Of a DNA stretch of 64,000 nucleotides, positions 44,346 to 55,789 are shown piece after piece. The notes under the pieces are model-generated. The model did no database searches. It worked only from the letters and a program-made list of their open reading frames with translations, and was not told where the DNA came from. This DNA comes from Massospora cicadina (Eukaryota; Entomophthoromycota; Entomophthoromycetes; Entomophthorales; Entomophthoraceae), in NCBI GenBank assembly GCA_022478985.1, contig JAKSZP010000177.1, positions 62,001-126,000 on the forward strand, written 5' to 3'. Made by a program: the position numbers and the translations under genes. Position 1 is the stretch's first letter; each line of letters starts with the position of its first letter.

Positions 44346-45580
44346 AATAGCGTGGCTTAGAGCAGAACATATCTGAGAGATCCATTAATTATAATTAAAA
44401 TAGAAAAAAATCATAAGTAAGGTCTATTCTAGGCATAATAACGCCACTAGGATAATAGATCTTATCATAAAATGAGTAATATTTTACTACAGAAATACCA
44501 GAAATATATTACCCAACAACATTCACTGCAGAAATATCTACCACCATACTATAATAATAATTCTTTTTCTGCCTCAGAGTGTGGCAAATCTTTAGTGGGG
44601 TCAATAGAGGGTTCTCAGTTTGATCTAATATACATAGGTCTGGGGTCTAAACTCCCATAAGCTTATGAATGGATCATTTTTTAATAATTACCATTTATAA
44701 TAGCATCTTTAAACAGAAGGTAGAATTCTCAATATGATTACTAGATGGACATTGCTATCTCTTGTCATATTATAAAAACCTCTTTTGATGAAGTTTTGCT
44801 TTGTTCTTCTGGAGAGAGTTCCAGAGTGGAACATACATTAGGTGTATTCTTAATTATTAGAATAAAAATAGACTCCTGTCAGGCTTCTGAATTTACTAAT
44901 AATGAGGGTGATTGACATAGGATTCCTCTATTTTTAAAAAGTGTATTTTTTCAGGAAAGGTGTTTATAATGGTCAATTGCAGGTGAAATATAATCAGCAA
45001 AATTAATAAGCCTATTATCTGTTGGTATGGGGAAATTCACAAGGAGGCTGATGATCACATGATAAAAGTTCAGCAGGTAAAGTCCCCCAGACCTGGGCGT
45101 TTTTATTTAGTCCATATAAAGTTGTATGGAGAAATTTCAGTTTCACAACGTCAAACAAAGAAGGGTCTAGACCCAATAACAGAATTTATATAATATGCTG
45201 ACAATGGACAGTCAGCTTGACAGAGAAGAAAATTTTGGAACATTTGTAAGGAAGAGAAGTTAGGTCAATATGCTTCAAGAAGGCGTTCCAAATCTTTAAT
45301 CAACATTCATAAAGCGGCCAAGATCTGAAAACTATATATACCAGTCATCCACATTGAAGAAAATTTAACACAGCAAGTTGGCACCACTAGGGGGCAGATA
45401 AGGGTTGTTTAAAGGGTGTTTATAGAAGCCTCAGAAGCAATTAAAGCTAGCGCCTGTTTAATTTCAGAATATTTTTGAGATTAGTTTTAGGATAGTTATA
45501 GCAGAGCCTATATGTATCTGAAACCATCAGATACATGCAGGAAGGGCAGGAACCCTATAGCTGGCTGTTACAAAAATTCT
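44346..45580 (-). pseudogene. Gy3: gag region, eroded
   Basis: By position this holds gag on the minus strand. Short coding-like fragments occur (for example IKDLERLLEAY near 45270-45300 and LSPEEQSKTSSKEV near 44770-44820), but no continuous domain or knuckle can be shown. Confidence 0.45.
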
Positions 45581-45595
45581 GAGCTGTGCACCAAT
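45577..45595 (-). other. Gy3: candidate primer-binding site
   Basis: The minus strand reads TTATTGGTGCACAGCTCAG. TGGTGCACAGCTC would be the primer site just after the LTR end. It differs from the TGGTGCTCACT of the other clade. Confidence 0.45.
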
Positions 45596-45599
45596 AAAC

Positions 45600-46600
45600 T
45601 GAACAAAACATTATGGTAAGAAAAGTAAGCATGATGAATGGCCAAGGCACCCAGTTAATGTTCAGAGAAAGTCCTACATATAAAATTTACATACAATTAT
45701 AATAAGTTGGTTGGTTGTCTAATGCAATCAGAGTGTTTTTTATATCACATTCATAAGGAAATGATGGAAAACCAAAGATTGGTAACAATGAAACCTACTG
45801 TTATAAATCAATGAAATCAAGACACTATAAATGTTGTTAACAACCAGTTAAAGAGCAGTAGAGTATATAAATAGTCATAAAAAATTAAATAACTAAAAAA
45901 GAGATGACATATGCAGTCCCTAAAGGATTTAATGACCAATTGTAATTGGGTTCTAGATCCTTTGGAGCTTTATTTTAAGTGATATAGACTACACCAATGG
46001 TGGAATCAATTCATAGTCTAATACTGAAAATATTAAATGGCCTATATTCTGGGAAACTCTTTGAGGAGGTCCACAAAAAGGCAATCCAAGGGGTTCAGTA
46101 AATTTTTAATAGATTATTAAAGCATGTGATAGCCAAAAAAAGACCTTGGTTTGACAAAAATGATCATACAGGAGATTGGGTAAATGAGAAATGCCATTTT
46201 GTTGTGACAATGAGCTCAATATACACAATAAGATCAGGATATTATTGATGGTAGTAGCATATTTCAAATTTGCATAATGCAAGTTTTAGCTTGTAGGCAA
46301 ATCTTACCAAACTGATAATAATATAGCTAATATGAGATCAATTGCCCCATTTTGCAATCAAATTCAACAACATTAATTTTGTTGACTGAGCAACTTGTAA
46401 ATTTTAGGGCTATAGATGTAACAATGCAACCTTATATGCAAACCTTGATACCAACTTGGGCATACTTAGCCTTTACTTACAATTGGTTACGGTATGTTTG
46501 AGATTAGGGAGGGCATCTAACTTGATACTTTTGGCTTTTTCTACTCTCCTCCTTGTTCTTATGGTCTGTAACCACAATTATATTATTAGACATGGTAGCT
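45600..46600 (-). repeat. Gy3: 5' LTR
   Basis: The unbroken partner of the split 3' LTR (9530-9931 plus 26553-27138). Shared landmarks include GAGTATATAAATA (about 45861) and GGTCTGTA-CCACAATTA (about 46564). It shows the pre-insertion sequence CCTATATTCTGGGA (about 46042-46055) at the point where Gy4 broke the other copy. Limits are approximate. Confidence 0.75.
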
Positions 46601-46609
46601 TATAATATA

Positions 46610-48460
46610 AAATAAAGTTTTATATTGTTTACTTAAAGTATATAATGAAAATATGTTTATTAATGAAGTATCTATAGCAGTTCTATGTAGATAATTTTAT
46701 CTACAATTGCTAAGCATATATTTATATACTTCTTAGTAAAAGTTATCCCTAAAATATCTTCTATATTTTTAATCAGCTGTTTTTAGTTCTCTCTCTTTGT
46801 AAGTAGATATATACCTATGCTTTAGTGTATCATCTAAGTTGTACTACAAGATTTGCAATGGTCTGGGCTATTCTCTTTATTTATTGTGTACTAAATGTTA
46901 CATTTTTCTTTAGTATCCTAAGGTATTTAACTAATATAAACCGGTTTAATTGATGCTTTTAAAATATCAAATTCTACTTTATATTTATTTTCCCAAAAAT
47001 TTGTCTTAACACCTACACTTATCACTAAGAACAAATACTTTTTATTCACTTTTGAGAAATATATTCTATGTTACAAAACAAAATTTTTAGCCTAAAAAAC
47101 GTCAGATTTTTAATTTTTCTTTTTCTTTTAAACATACTTGTCACCTATATATGTTTTAAAAAGACTTGTAGACTTTGATCTCAGTATGATTTTTAATTCT
47201 AAAATTTTTCAAAGAGTACTTTAGGATCAATATACTTTATAAAAGTTTTCAAAATATAATATATCAGGCATATACCAATTAAGATGTTGTACCACAGTAT
47301 AAAAGTCCTATAGAGCTGAAAGAAACGTCACTATAAGTGAGAATATGGAAGAATAAGCCACATGAAGCATTTTATCTGATACTATCAATTAATATAAGAC
47401 ACGTTAATATAAAATATTATTATCTTCATATCATTAGTATTGAAAATTAAAATTAAGAAAAACCTCAGAAGCTATTATATTACCACACAAGCCAGTTATA
47501 TATATCTAGTTCTTGTTTAATTAGTTTACTATCCATAACTATCTTGTTTAACATATGTATAATAATAATGCTGTATTCTAGAGTTCTGACCACAATATCT
47601 TAGTTATTTGACCTTTTTCAAGTTAGCATAATATTTCTATCATTATTATTATCTAACTTTTAAAATATTAGTCTAAATAGGATATCAGCCTTATGATAAA
47701 ATACTTTTATATCTTCCTAACTTATACATAAATCTTTCTCAACTTCTAGTCAACAAACAAATTTGTTGTTTTTTAAATGTTTTGTTATTAATTCCCACTG
47801 TTAAGATATATATCATTTTAGATCTCCTTCTTTATTTTTTTATAGTTTTTATCTAACAATTATTTGATACTATCACAAAAAATATATAGTTTTATTCACT
47901 AAAAACTCTTTATTAATAATAAATCTTTTATAATTTTTTGGAAATTTTTTTTTTTGATATTTGTCCTGAGAAAGTAAATTTTTAACAAGATAACTTTTAT
48001 AGTAGATATATAATAGACATATCTATATAAAGTCTTTATTAATCAACTTTCCTATATACTTATCACAGAAATAATTTCATTTTATAGTATGTCTACTAGA
48101 TTATGAAATGTGGACAATATTTTAGAATAGTTATGTTTATCAAATTAACCTAAAAATTTCATCATTAAATTCTATAAGATATAGAGTTGAATAAGGGTGC
48201 TCCTATACTTCTCATCTCAAGCTATATTAGAAAGTGCACAGCTAAGGGATCAAAAATACACTCAGTCTGATTTATGGCTTTGAGTACCCACCATCAGCTT
48301 GTGGTTATATAAGATTGCAACAGCTCTCAAATACCACATAAATAACCAAAGTTCTAGAAAGAAGAAGGGCTAAAGCCTCTAATGTTTGAGCGGTTATCCA
48401 TTTCAGAAGGTACATGTCAGCTACCACGCGCTCCAGGATGCACTATTTTGCTCTAAAAAG
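46610..48460. other. Very AT-rich spacer
   Basis: About 1.85 kb with long T and A runs and almost no G/C-rich codons. No frame above about 60 codons, no repeat partner and no element terminus were recognised. It may be old, fully decayed repeat. Confidence 0.5.
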
Positions 48461-48463
48461 AGA

Positions 48464-49130
48464 TGACACAACTCAAATTGGAATGGAAAGTTTTTTTATT
48501 ATAGATGTAGAAAAAGTAAATAAAATTGGTCAGTGCTCTCACAAGTGAGGGCACTGGCATTATATAGGAACTAGCCTTAGGGGTTACCACACTGTTCTTT
48601 GGGACCCTATATCTCACTGGTTTCTTATCCAGCTGCAAATATTCTTATTTTAAATATAATAGGAAAGGGTCAGAGCTGAAAATTGTTATAAAAATTAAAA
48701 ATAGGTGGATTGATGAGTTACACCTTGATTGGATTCTCCCTAATTTTTAAACTTATTAAAAAATTACTATCAAGGCGCTGTCTATCTGTAGAGTTACTGG
48801 CTCTTATTGACAGTCAGAAAATTAAAGAGTCAAGTTACTATATCCAGGAAATGAGAGAGTTTGAATCAGGTTTGGAAGATTAAAAATACTAGATTAAATT
48901 AAAAAGTTACCAAAAAGTTAGAATAAAAAGGAAAGGGAATATGGGAAATAGTGGTATCAATTTTTTTGGGAACTTTGAGAAATGGGGTAGTGGTATGAAA
49001 CTTACCTAAAGTAAAATTGCCAATTTAGCAGTGTAGGTGAAGGATTTATCTACACAAGAGCCTAACCCTCTCAATATATGAACCACTAGGCAGTGTTATA
49101 GATAAGGGAGTTATAATAAGAAAGAGGGTA
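48464..49130 (-). repeat. Small LTR-like repeat, left copy
   Basis: It matches 49979-50672 in the same orientation: TCACAAGTGAGGGCACTGGC, a TATATAGG stretch, TTACCACACTGTTCTTTG, CTGGCTCTT and later GGGAAAT-GTGGTAG and GTGTAG/ATTGAAGGATTT. Read on the minus strand, TATA lies upstream of the shared GCCAGTGCCCTCACTTGTGA. Ends are approximate. Confidence 0.6.
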
Positions 49131-49393
49131 AAATGAACTATAAGGCCTCACATCTCCATTTTCTTTTTGAACAACCTTATAACAAGATTAAACTTCCAAG
49201 ATTTTATTGCCACGGTGTAAATTCATCCCAGGATGAGTATTTTGATGTTACATTGATGTGACAGTTAAAAGGGAAATTAAATAAAAAGAATTATTGAAGT
49301 CAAGTGGGAAACTGAAGTATGAACATGCTGTGAATTTTGCAGGATGGTAAAGTTCAGGCTTATATGAGAAAGGAGGCCAAGAAAAGGCTAAAA

Positions 49394-49800
49394 TGGCACC
49401 AAAAAATAAATTAATGTGTAAAGATGGTCACAAGCCCTATCATTTTGTGACAAACCCAAATCATCTGACGACACCTTATAGAGAGTATAAGTTGCTTCAT
49501 GAGTTGTAGGATTAACTTCATCCATGGGATATGCATGAACCCTGCCCTTTGAATCCAGAGGAACAACTGAAAGCAACTAAAGTCTACATTATAGAACCAG
49601 AAAATGTATGGCCTTGATAATGGTACCGGCGCATGGTGATCAGCGGCTCACAAAAGGTGGCAGAAGCTGCACAAGGAATTAAAAAATTAACAAACAGTCC
49701 TTCACACATTGAGAAGGTTCAAGGCGTAATGGAAGTGTGGCAAGGGAGGTACATGATGAACTGTAGCTGCAAAGTTTTTTTATGAGAATGGCCTATAATG
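49394..49800 (+). pseudogene. Unidentified decayed reading frame between the two repeats
   Basis: From ATG at 49394 one plus-strand frame runs about 134 codons with only four stops before its end: MAPKNKLMCKDGHKPYHFVT, NPNHLTTPYREYKLLHEL, HPWDMHEPCPLNPEEQLKAT, YRRMVISGSQKVAEAAQGIK and SPSHIEKVQGVMEVWQGRYM. It looks coding rather than random, but I recognise no domain. The minus strand of the same stretch is also partly open, so strand and function are uncertain. Confidence 0.35.
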
Positions 49801-50672
49801 TGAGGCTCAGTGGAGCTCAAATTCTCTTTGGCCAGCACTGTACAGTTCGGATGTAACAACCTGAGGCACCAAGCAAAAAATCAAGCTTATGGTTTCAATG
49901 CCCTCTTTATGATGAGAGTTTGGCTATTTTAGCAGGATCATGTTGCACTAATGCGCGCCAGCATCCCAAAAATTATATTGTAAACTGGAAAACAAAACAA
50001 AAAATTGGAACAATAAAAGTATATTTACAAACTAGGGATATACAGAAAACAAATTAGGTTAGTACCTTCACAAGTGAGGGCACTGGCCTTATATAGGCAA
50101 TGTGGTTTGTGAGATTACTACACTGTTCTTTGTTACTTTACATATCACTGAAATTCTTATTTAATGCAGGATATTCTTATTTTGTTCATAAAAAAAAGAA
50201 GTGTTGCAAAATGTCACGAGAAACAAGGGTGGGTGGGATGGTGGGTCATGGCATGATCAGATAATCCTTGGTTTTAACATTACAAAGCTTTTACAAAAAT
50301 TACAATGAAAACGAACTTCATCACCTGAGTTCCTGGCTCTTGATCAATAATCAGAAAATCTTAAAATTAGGAAAAGATTTTTGGGGATTAGGAGAGATAG
50401 GATAAAGGTTAGAATTTTAAAATTATTGTAAAAAATGTAAAATTTACCATTAAAATTCAAATAAAATTAAAAAACAGGGAAATAGGGGGATCTGGAAAAT
50501 TGAGCCATCTGGGAAATGTGGTAGCAGTATGGAAGAAATAAACTAGAGTGAATTCTGCCATTTTGGTGGTGTAATTGAAGGATTTCCATACTCAAGAACG
50601 TTTTCCTTTACTAATATAATCACAAGGTAGTGTGGGGATGGGGGCAGTATTGTAAGAAGAAGATGTAAATAT

Positions 50673-51110
50673 GCAAGAGGCTGCAAGTGACTTAACAATT
50701 TAACAGATAAATTATATGGATAAAACATGCTAATAATCCTCCTTCTCTTATAATTAGGAAGGTAGTTTGGCCAATATATCATCAATATTACCAAGTGGCT
50801 TATGATACTATTACCGTTTGGAAGCTCACAGGGCATAATAATAGATACAAAGCCTTTTTAGCTCTCTTCTAAAAATTTCCTCCTTTAAAAACTGAAAACT
50901 TCTTTTAGACGCAGGCAAAAATACAACCTTAAGATTCCTTCTACAGTAACTTGTAAAACTCCTAACAAAAACTAACTCACAATGGTGTTTGCCAAAGATA
51001 AGATATAAAATTAAAAGTTAAAATATGAGATTTATACTTCTCTCTCTCAATTTGCACACTTTTTGTTAAATAATAGTTTAAAATTTAGTAAAAAAGCTCC
51101 ACTCATTGTT
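50673..51110. other. AT-rich spacer
   Basis: About 440 bases between the small LTR-like repeat and the GC-richer gag-like block. No gene or repeat was recognised. Confidence 0.5.
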
Positions 51111-51129
51111 ACCTAATTCAAGTTACCTA

Positions 51130-52910
51130 TGTTGATGTGTTTGACGCCTGCTGCCCCCACGTGGGGCAGTGGTGCGCCACCTCCTAATGTTTTACAGCCA
51201 TTGCTGAATTGTGATCAGGCTGGATTGGCTAGCCCTCCAATTCTTCAGCATGCTATGTCCCGCCTAAGAACTTAGCCTTACATCCCACCCAAACCCAAGA
51301 AATGCCACGCTGCCCTCTTGTGCTCCCCCAGAGCAACATGCGATTTGGCCTTAGGGTTAAATATGGCAAGTTGTTCCCCTATTCAGATAAAGACATTATT
51401 GAATTAGCCTAGGCTGATATGTAGCTTGCAGGCTTCATCAACTTCTTCCCCTTCAAGGGGATTTTGATCTTGGCTTCTCAAGTGAAGCTGATGCTGCAGT
51501 AGCAGCTACCATCTGCCTGGTGTTCCAGGGCACCACCCTCCCAATTACTTGTACCCAGTTGCCCAAAGATACCACTCTTGTGGTTCAGTTCACAAGCCTC
51601 CCTACCCACCTACCACCCAAACTTTTAATTAATAAAATTATCACTGGATTATCAGAATATGGTTCTGATCCCATGATACAATATGTGAAACAATGGAGCC
51701 ACTCGCCTTGCAGGCCCCTGCGCCTTCATAGATATTCAACCATATCAAGAGAAATAGCTCTCTAATCACCCTCGCACCATTAACCCTCTGCCCCAGACCA
51801 TCCTTTTTGGGCTTGAGTGGATGGAGGGCGCACCATTTGCCCTACCTGTGTTGAACCAGACCATTTGAAACAGCACTGCCCCTCCATCTTACGAGCCGTG
51901 GCAAAAACACCTGACTCTTTGCATGATGAACCCATAGCTGATCCAATAACATTTTTTTAAATAGGGCACTATCCTTCCCCCTCCCCCCAAAGTGGTAGCC
52001 ACAGCAACCACTGAATCAACCAACCAAAAATTACCTCAACGAACTTCTTCTCCTGAACCCACTAATCAGGAGCCAGAATGGACTAAAGTAAGCTCTAAAC
52101 CATTCTCCCAGCCAAACACAACAGATAACCCATATACAAATAAGCCAATCAAATTTAACAAAAATCCATGGGATTATTTGGTTGAGGTTGATGAATCAGG
52201 CGAGATTATACCTGAATCCAAATGGGCTGGGCCCCCTCCATTTGAAGTGTACCTTAATACGGATTATGCGGCCCATTTCCCAAAGTGCCATTATGTGCCT
52301 CACCCTGATGCCACCCCATTCAAAGGTGACCACCAACTAGATGAATAGGCAGTTGACTCACCTCAAATGTCTCACAATACATAAAGCCGTTGCAAAATCA
52401 ATTGTAGTACTGGCTATGGGCCTGCCACCTCTTAACCTACATAGTACCATACTTCTAAAATAGAAAAAAGACCAACCCCAATACTATTAACCAGAAAATT
52501 CAGCAGTTTAGATAGTTGCAGCAGTCACAAAGTTTGGCCCAAAAAACTGCATTACCTACAACAACCTTGCAACTGTCGCCACCCTACCTAAAGTGCTCTT
52601 TGAGGCTGAAAAAGCACTTACAGACTATATTTCCACTCTCCTTATCTCAAACATTGATTTTCAAGGACCATTTGTTATCTTGCCCACATTTCCATGATGC
52701 GCCCATACCAATGCTATCAGTTTTGTGCCGCTACATGTCCAGATCAGATGAGGAAGAAGAGCCTCCCAATCCCCTTCACCCACCACCATGGATGTATAGC
52801 GGTTTCCACTTCTGACTTGTTCGTGTGTTTTGTTAGAATCTTGCATTGGTTCAAGTGGATCCATCTGTCTCATTTCAACTTTATCTTCTTTTATTTTCAA
52901 GTTTTAGCTT
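51130..52910 (+). pseudogene. Gag or LINE-ORF1-like protein remnant with CCHC knuckle
   Basis: A GC-richer, less decayed block. In successive frames it reads NMRFGLRVKYGKLFPYSDKD (51337-51400), SSEADAAVAATICLVFQGTT, KDTTLVVQFTSLPTHLPPKL and INKIITGLSEYG (51475-51665). TICPTCVEPDHLKQHCPS then forms an intact C-x2-C-x4-H-x4-C knuckle at 51838-51879. A 118-residue frame (51992-52348) follows with NPWDYLVEVDESGEIIPESK and PPPFEVYLNTDYAAHFPKCH. A further coding-like piece (TLPKVLFEAEKALTDYIST, near 52575-52640) continues. An RNA-binding fold before a knuckle suits ORF1 of a Tad-type LINE or a gag; no reverse transcriptase follows, because the block ends near 52914 where Gy8 starts. Confidence 0.55.
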
Positions 52911-52914
52911 TTCA

Positions 52915-53618
52915 TGAATTGGTAATGTCCATCCCCTGGTTGGCTTGCATCAGTTAAATAAAAAATATGAATTTATTAGAAAATATAATTTTAACCTAAT
53001 AAATTATTTAGTTTTTAATAATTGGCCAGGCACCAGTATTTTATACATCAAGGGCATCTCCTAGCCATACTCATCTGTTAGATGAGTTCAGACATGAAAT
53101 ATGCTAATGGTGTTAGCAATATTGTTAAATACTTTCCCCTAGTCAATGTTAATTTCTGGCGGTATTGGCTAAATCCACCAAGTTGGTTGCACAGGATATT
53201 AACTACTAAGCAACAGGATGAAAGATATGCAGATCGCCAATACTTAATAAAATTGATATATAAGATTTGGAGCGATCAACCCAATCAACACTTTTATTAT
53301 AATATAAAATTGCAGAACCTCTCTGCAGACTACTAAAAAACTCTCCCTTCTCATTCTTCTGCTAAACTCTTATCCTTAGTATTTTTGGTCAATTTCGCCC
53401 TTCTGCTTAGTAATCTCCCATTCATTCCATTTTAGGAGTTTTTCTTCTATCTCAAGGGTTCAGCAAAATTCCCACAATTTGCCAAGCTACTGGTACTACA
53501 ATCAAATAGATTCACATTAATACAATATTCCGCTAAATCTCAAGGCTCACCTCGGCACATATACTACAATTCATCATATATATGGCTTATCATCCAGTCA
53601 TGTTAATTTCTCAACATC
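52915..53618 (-). repeat. Gy8: 3' LTR
   Basis: On the minus strand it starts TGTTGAGAAATTAACATG at 53618 after a run of G. GACTGGATGATAAGCC then matches the start of the Gy5 LTR. Further on, the GGCTAGGAGATGCCC, TATAAAATACTGG and GCCTGGCC core matches Gy7-type LTRs (53024-53066). The left limit is uncertain (52915 or near 52955). Confidence 0.65.
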
Positions 53619-53630
53619 ACCCCCCCCTAT
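53619..53630 (-). other. Gy8: polypurine tract
   Basis: The minus strand reads GGGGGGGTGA directly before TGTTGAG. Confidence 0.7.
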
Positions 53631-53639
53631 ACTGGACAA

Positions 53640-54600
53640 TAAGTGTCTATTGCTTGTATGCTTGGAGGAACTTTGCATGGACATAGTTGATAATCTGACC
53701 ACCCGTGGGTTCCTTGATGGTGTAGCATCAATACCAGTCCTCTCAGTTATTTCAAATGACCCAGTCCAAATGTTAGTGAGCTTGTTCTTCTGTCCAAATC
53801 CATGTTGGTCGTGGAATAAGACATGGATCCTATAGTGAACTGAGGGAATCCGCTGCATCTACTTTGGTCAGCTGCCTGATTGTGAATCTTCTTAGCTAAG
53901 CTGGTAGAATACACTTTTGTTTGTAATTGATAAGCATCTCCATTAAATTGATCAAATAGCGCTGCGTTCTACACCTCCAGTATTCTCCACACACAAATAG
54001 ATCAGAGCAGGTAAAGCCAGATGTTTACCATAGAGAAATTGAAAAGGAATCGTGCCAGTTGACAAGTGGTAGCTGATATTATATGCAAAGAAAGCTGTGG
54101 TAGGAGGGTACTCTATTCAAAGGGTTGATCTTTCACAAGCTTTTGGAGAATGTTAAATAATGTTCAGTTGAGACGTTCCACCATTCTATTGGATTCTGGA
54201 TGGTAGGGTGTAGTCAAGGCCCTGCAGATTGCCATCAATTCATTCAACTTAGACATGATATGCGAAGTGAAATTGGTTACATTATCCGTTAAGATGAGCT
54301 GTGGACAGCCATGTTGCTGTATGACACACTCCAAAATAAACTTAGCAGTGGTGAACGCCCCCAAATCATTAATTCCCGTGCTTCCACACATCTTTTCAGT
54401 TGATCAATTGCTACAATTATGTACTTTGATTGGTTTGCGCCAGTTGGAAAAGGCCCCACCACATCAAGGGAGGCGGTATGCCATGCTAACCGGGGCTTAA
54501 CCAGCTGATATGTGATCTCCTTGTGAAATGGTTTCAATACTTGACACTGATGACATCAACTAATCATCTCCAGAACATTATAATGCAAGCTCTCCCAATA
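53640..54600 (-). pseudogene. Gy8: integrase
   Basis: The minus strand reads HTASLDVVGPFPTGANQSKY and IIVAIDQLKRCVEAREL (54360-54480), first catalytic Asp intact. In a second frame come FILECVIQQHGCPQLILTDN, NFTSHIMSKLNELM and TTPYHPESNRMVERLN (54164-54360); second Asp and Glu are intact. The C-terminal box LFHDQHGFGQKNKL and ITERTGIDA lie at 53700-53825. The catalytic triad is therefore complete, but the frames are broken, including a large eroded zone at 53870-54160. Confidence 0.83.
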
Positions 54601-54749
54601 GTAGTGGGGTCTCAAGAACTACAACATTTTCTGTAACCCTCCATGCCCTACCGCCAAATGTGCATACAAGATAATTGCTGGCCTAGCAGAGGGTTTAGGG
54701 AAACATAGCGTCAATTCTCCAATCCACTTTTATATATAATTCCTCATCG

Positions 54750-55310
54750 CCTAAGAAGATATCCTGTCTAAGCCATCTAACACTTTGATCACTTGTGGCA
54801 GCACATCCTGATATCTGTCCACCACCATCTTCTCATACATAATATCATCCAAATCCGCCATAGTGGCGACCGTTAGTAGCTGGGATAGACAGTTGGCATT
54901 TTGATGCTTTTCCCCCAGCTGGTGTACAATCTCAAAATTGTAGACTTGGAGCTTCAATGCCCATTGCGCAAACCATCCTTCAGGTTCACGGAGATTTTGC
55001 AGCCAATGCAGGGATGCATAATCTGTTAAACTTGGAGTTTCACCCTGTGTAGATATATCCAGAACTGTTTATATGCATATATCACAGATAAGCACTCCCA
55101 CTCAGTCACAGTGTAATTCCATTCATGAAGATTTAAACTTCAGCTAAAAACATGACAGGATGCTCTACACCATCATCATCCTTCTGAGATAATACTGCCC
55201 CTATGGTGGAAAGCGATTTATCCATTTGTACTATGAATTGTTTTTAAAGTTAGGGTATATCAAAATGGGTGCGCTCACCAACGTCATTCATAAGACATAA
55301 AAAGCGTTTT
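54750..55310 (-). pseudogene. Gy8: RNase H
   Basis: The minus-strand 54751-54957 stretch reads LQVYNFEIVHQLGEKHQNAN, CLSQLLTVATMADLDDI, the domain end as in Gy5. Upstream, broken frames show NYTVTEWECLSVIYAYKQFW near 55070-55130 and HPCIGCKIS-like residues in place of SLRWL near 55000. The start of the domain abuts the solo LTR at 55316. Confidence 0.78.
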
Positions 55311-55315
55311 ATCAT

Positions 55316-55781
55316 TGTTGGGATTCTCTCTGGATTAGGTGAAAGCCTTGTCCAGGGGGAAATTGATATAATCAATTGAAGGACATAATTTTCAGATAGC
55401 CCAATAATTTTGAGAATGGAGTTCAATTCAACTAGAATACCAAATTTGGGGCTTTGCCCTTATGCTGAATTCAGGGAAAATGTACATTTCCTATTTGTTA
55501 TCTAATCTCTATCCACTCTTTATCTATTCCCACATATCCTAGTATCAGGACTTTCCTATCCGTCCCATGACACTAACCTTAAATATCCCTATTCCTATCC
55601 TTATATTTTGAAGCACTACAAATAATGCTAGATTATTATAAATAAAATACTTCTCTACAGAACTCTGATTTATTTTATTTTACTTTAATCTAATGGAGAA
55701 TGTCTCATCCAAGGCTACAAGCTTCAAAGCCCTGCCTTCAGATAAACTCGCCGCCAGTGAATCCTCCCTGGTGGCCCAACA
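55316..55781 (+). repeat. Solo LTR inside Gy8 pol
   Basis: TGTTGGGATTCTC at 55316 and GGTGGCCCAACA ending at 55781 are inverted termini of a 466-bp unit. Flanking 5-mers are ATCAT (55311-55315) and AACAT (55782-55786). It separates the end of Gy8 RT (FELLKKNANF on the minus strand, near 55810-55840) from the start of RNase H. It contains a TATAAATAAAAT stretch near 55637. No other copy occurs in the window. Orientation is not certain. Confidence 0.7.
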
Positions 55782-55789
55782 AACATCAT

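Larger units (their letters stand above)
9530..46610 (-). mobile_element. Gy3: outermost minus-strand chromovirus, split by two nested insertions
   Basis: Read on the minus strand from right to left: 5' LTR (about 45600-46600), a PBS-like site near 45590, gag (about 45580-44400), protease (44345-44060), RT (43800-43180), RNase H (about 43060-42440), then Gy6 (28623-42426), then integrase with chromodomain (28620-27275) and a 3' LTR that is itself split by Gy4 (26553-27138 plus 9530-9931). Removing the inserts leaves about 6.5 kb including LTRs, a normal chromovirus size. It is the oldest layer in the nest and is fully inactivated. Confidence 0.8.
48464..50672 (-). mobile_element. Candidate small LTR element (TRIM/LARD-like)
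   Basis: Two related repeats of about 0.7 kb flank about 0.85 kb. On the minus strand TGGGATGCTGGCGCGC lies about 10 bases after the right-hand repeat and could be a primer site. No clear polypurine tract was found. The spacing suits a non-autonomous LTR element or an internally deleted one. Two independent solo LTRs in tandem would look similar. Confidence 0.4.

Noticed and set aside
46610..48460. Possible promoter or origin in the AT-rich spacer
   Set aside because: AT runs are unstructured and no repeated motif, gene or element end points to a function.
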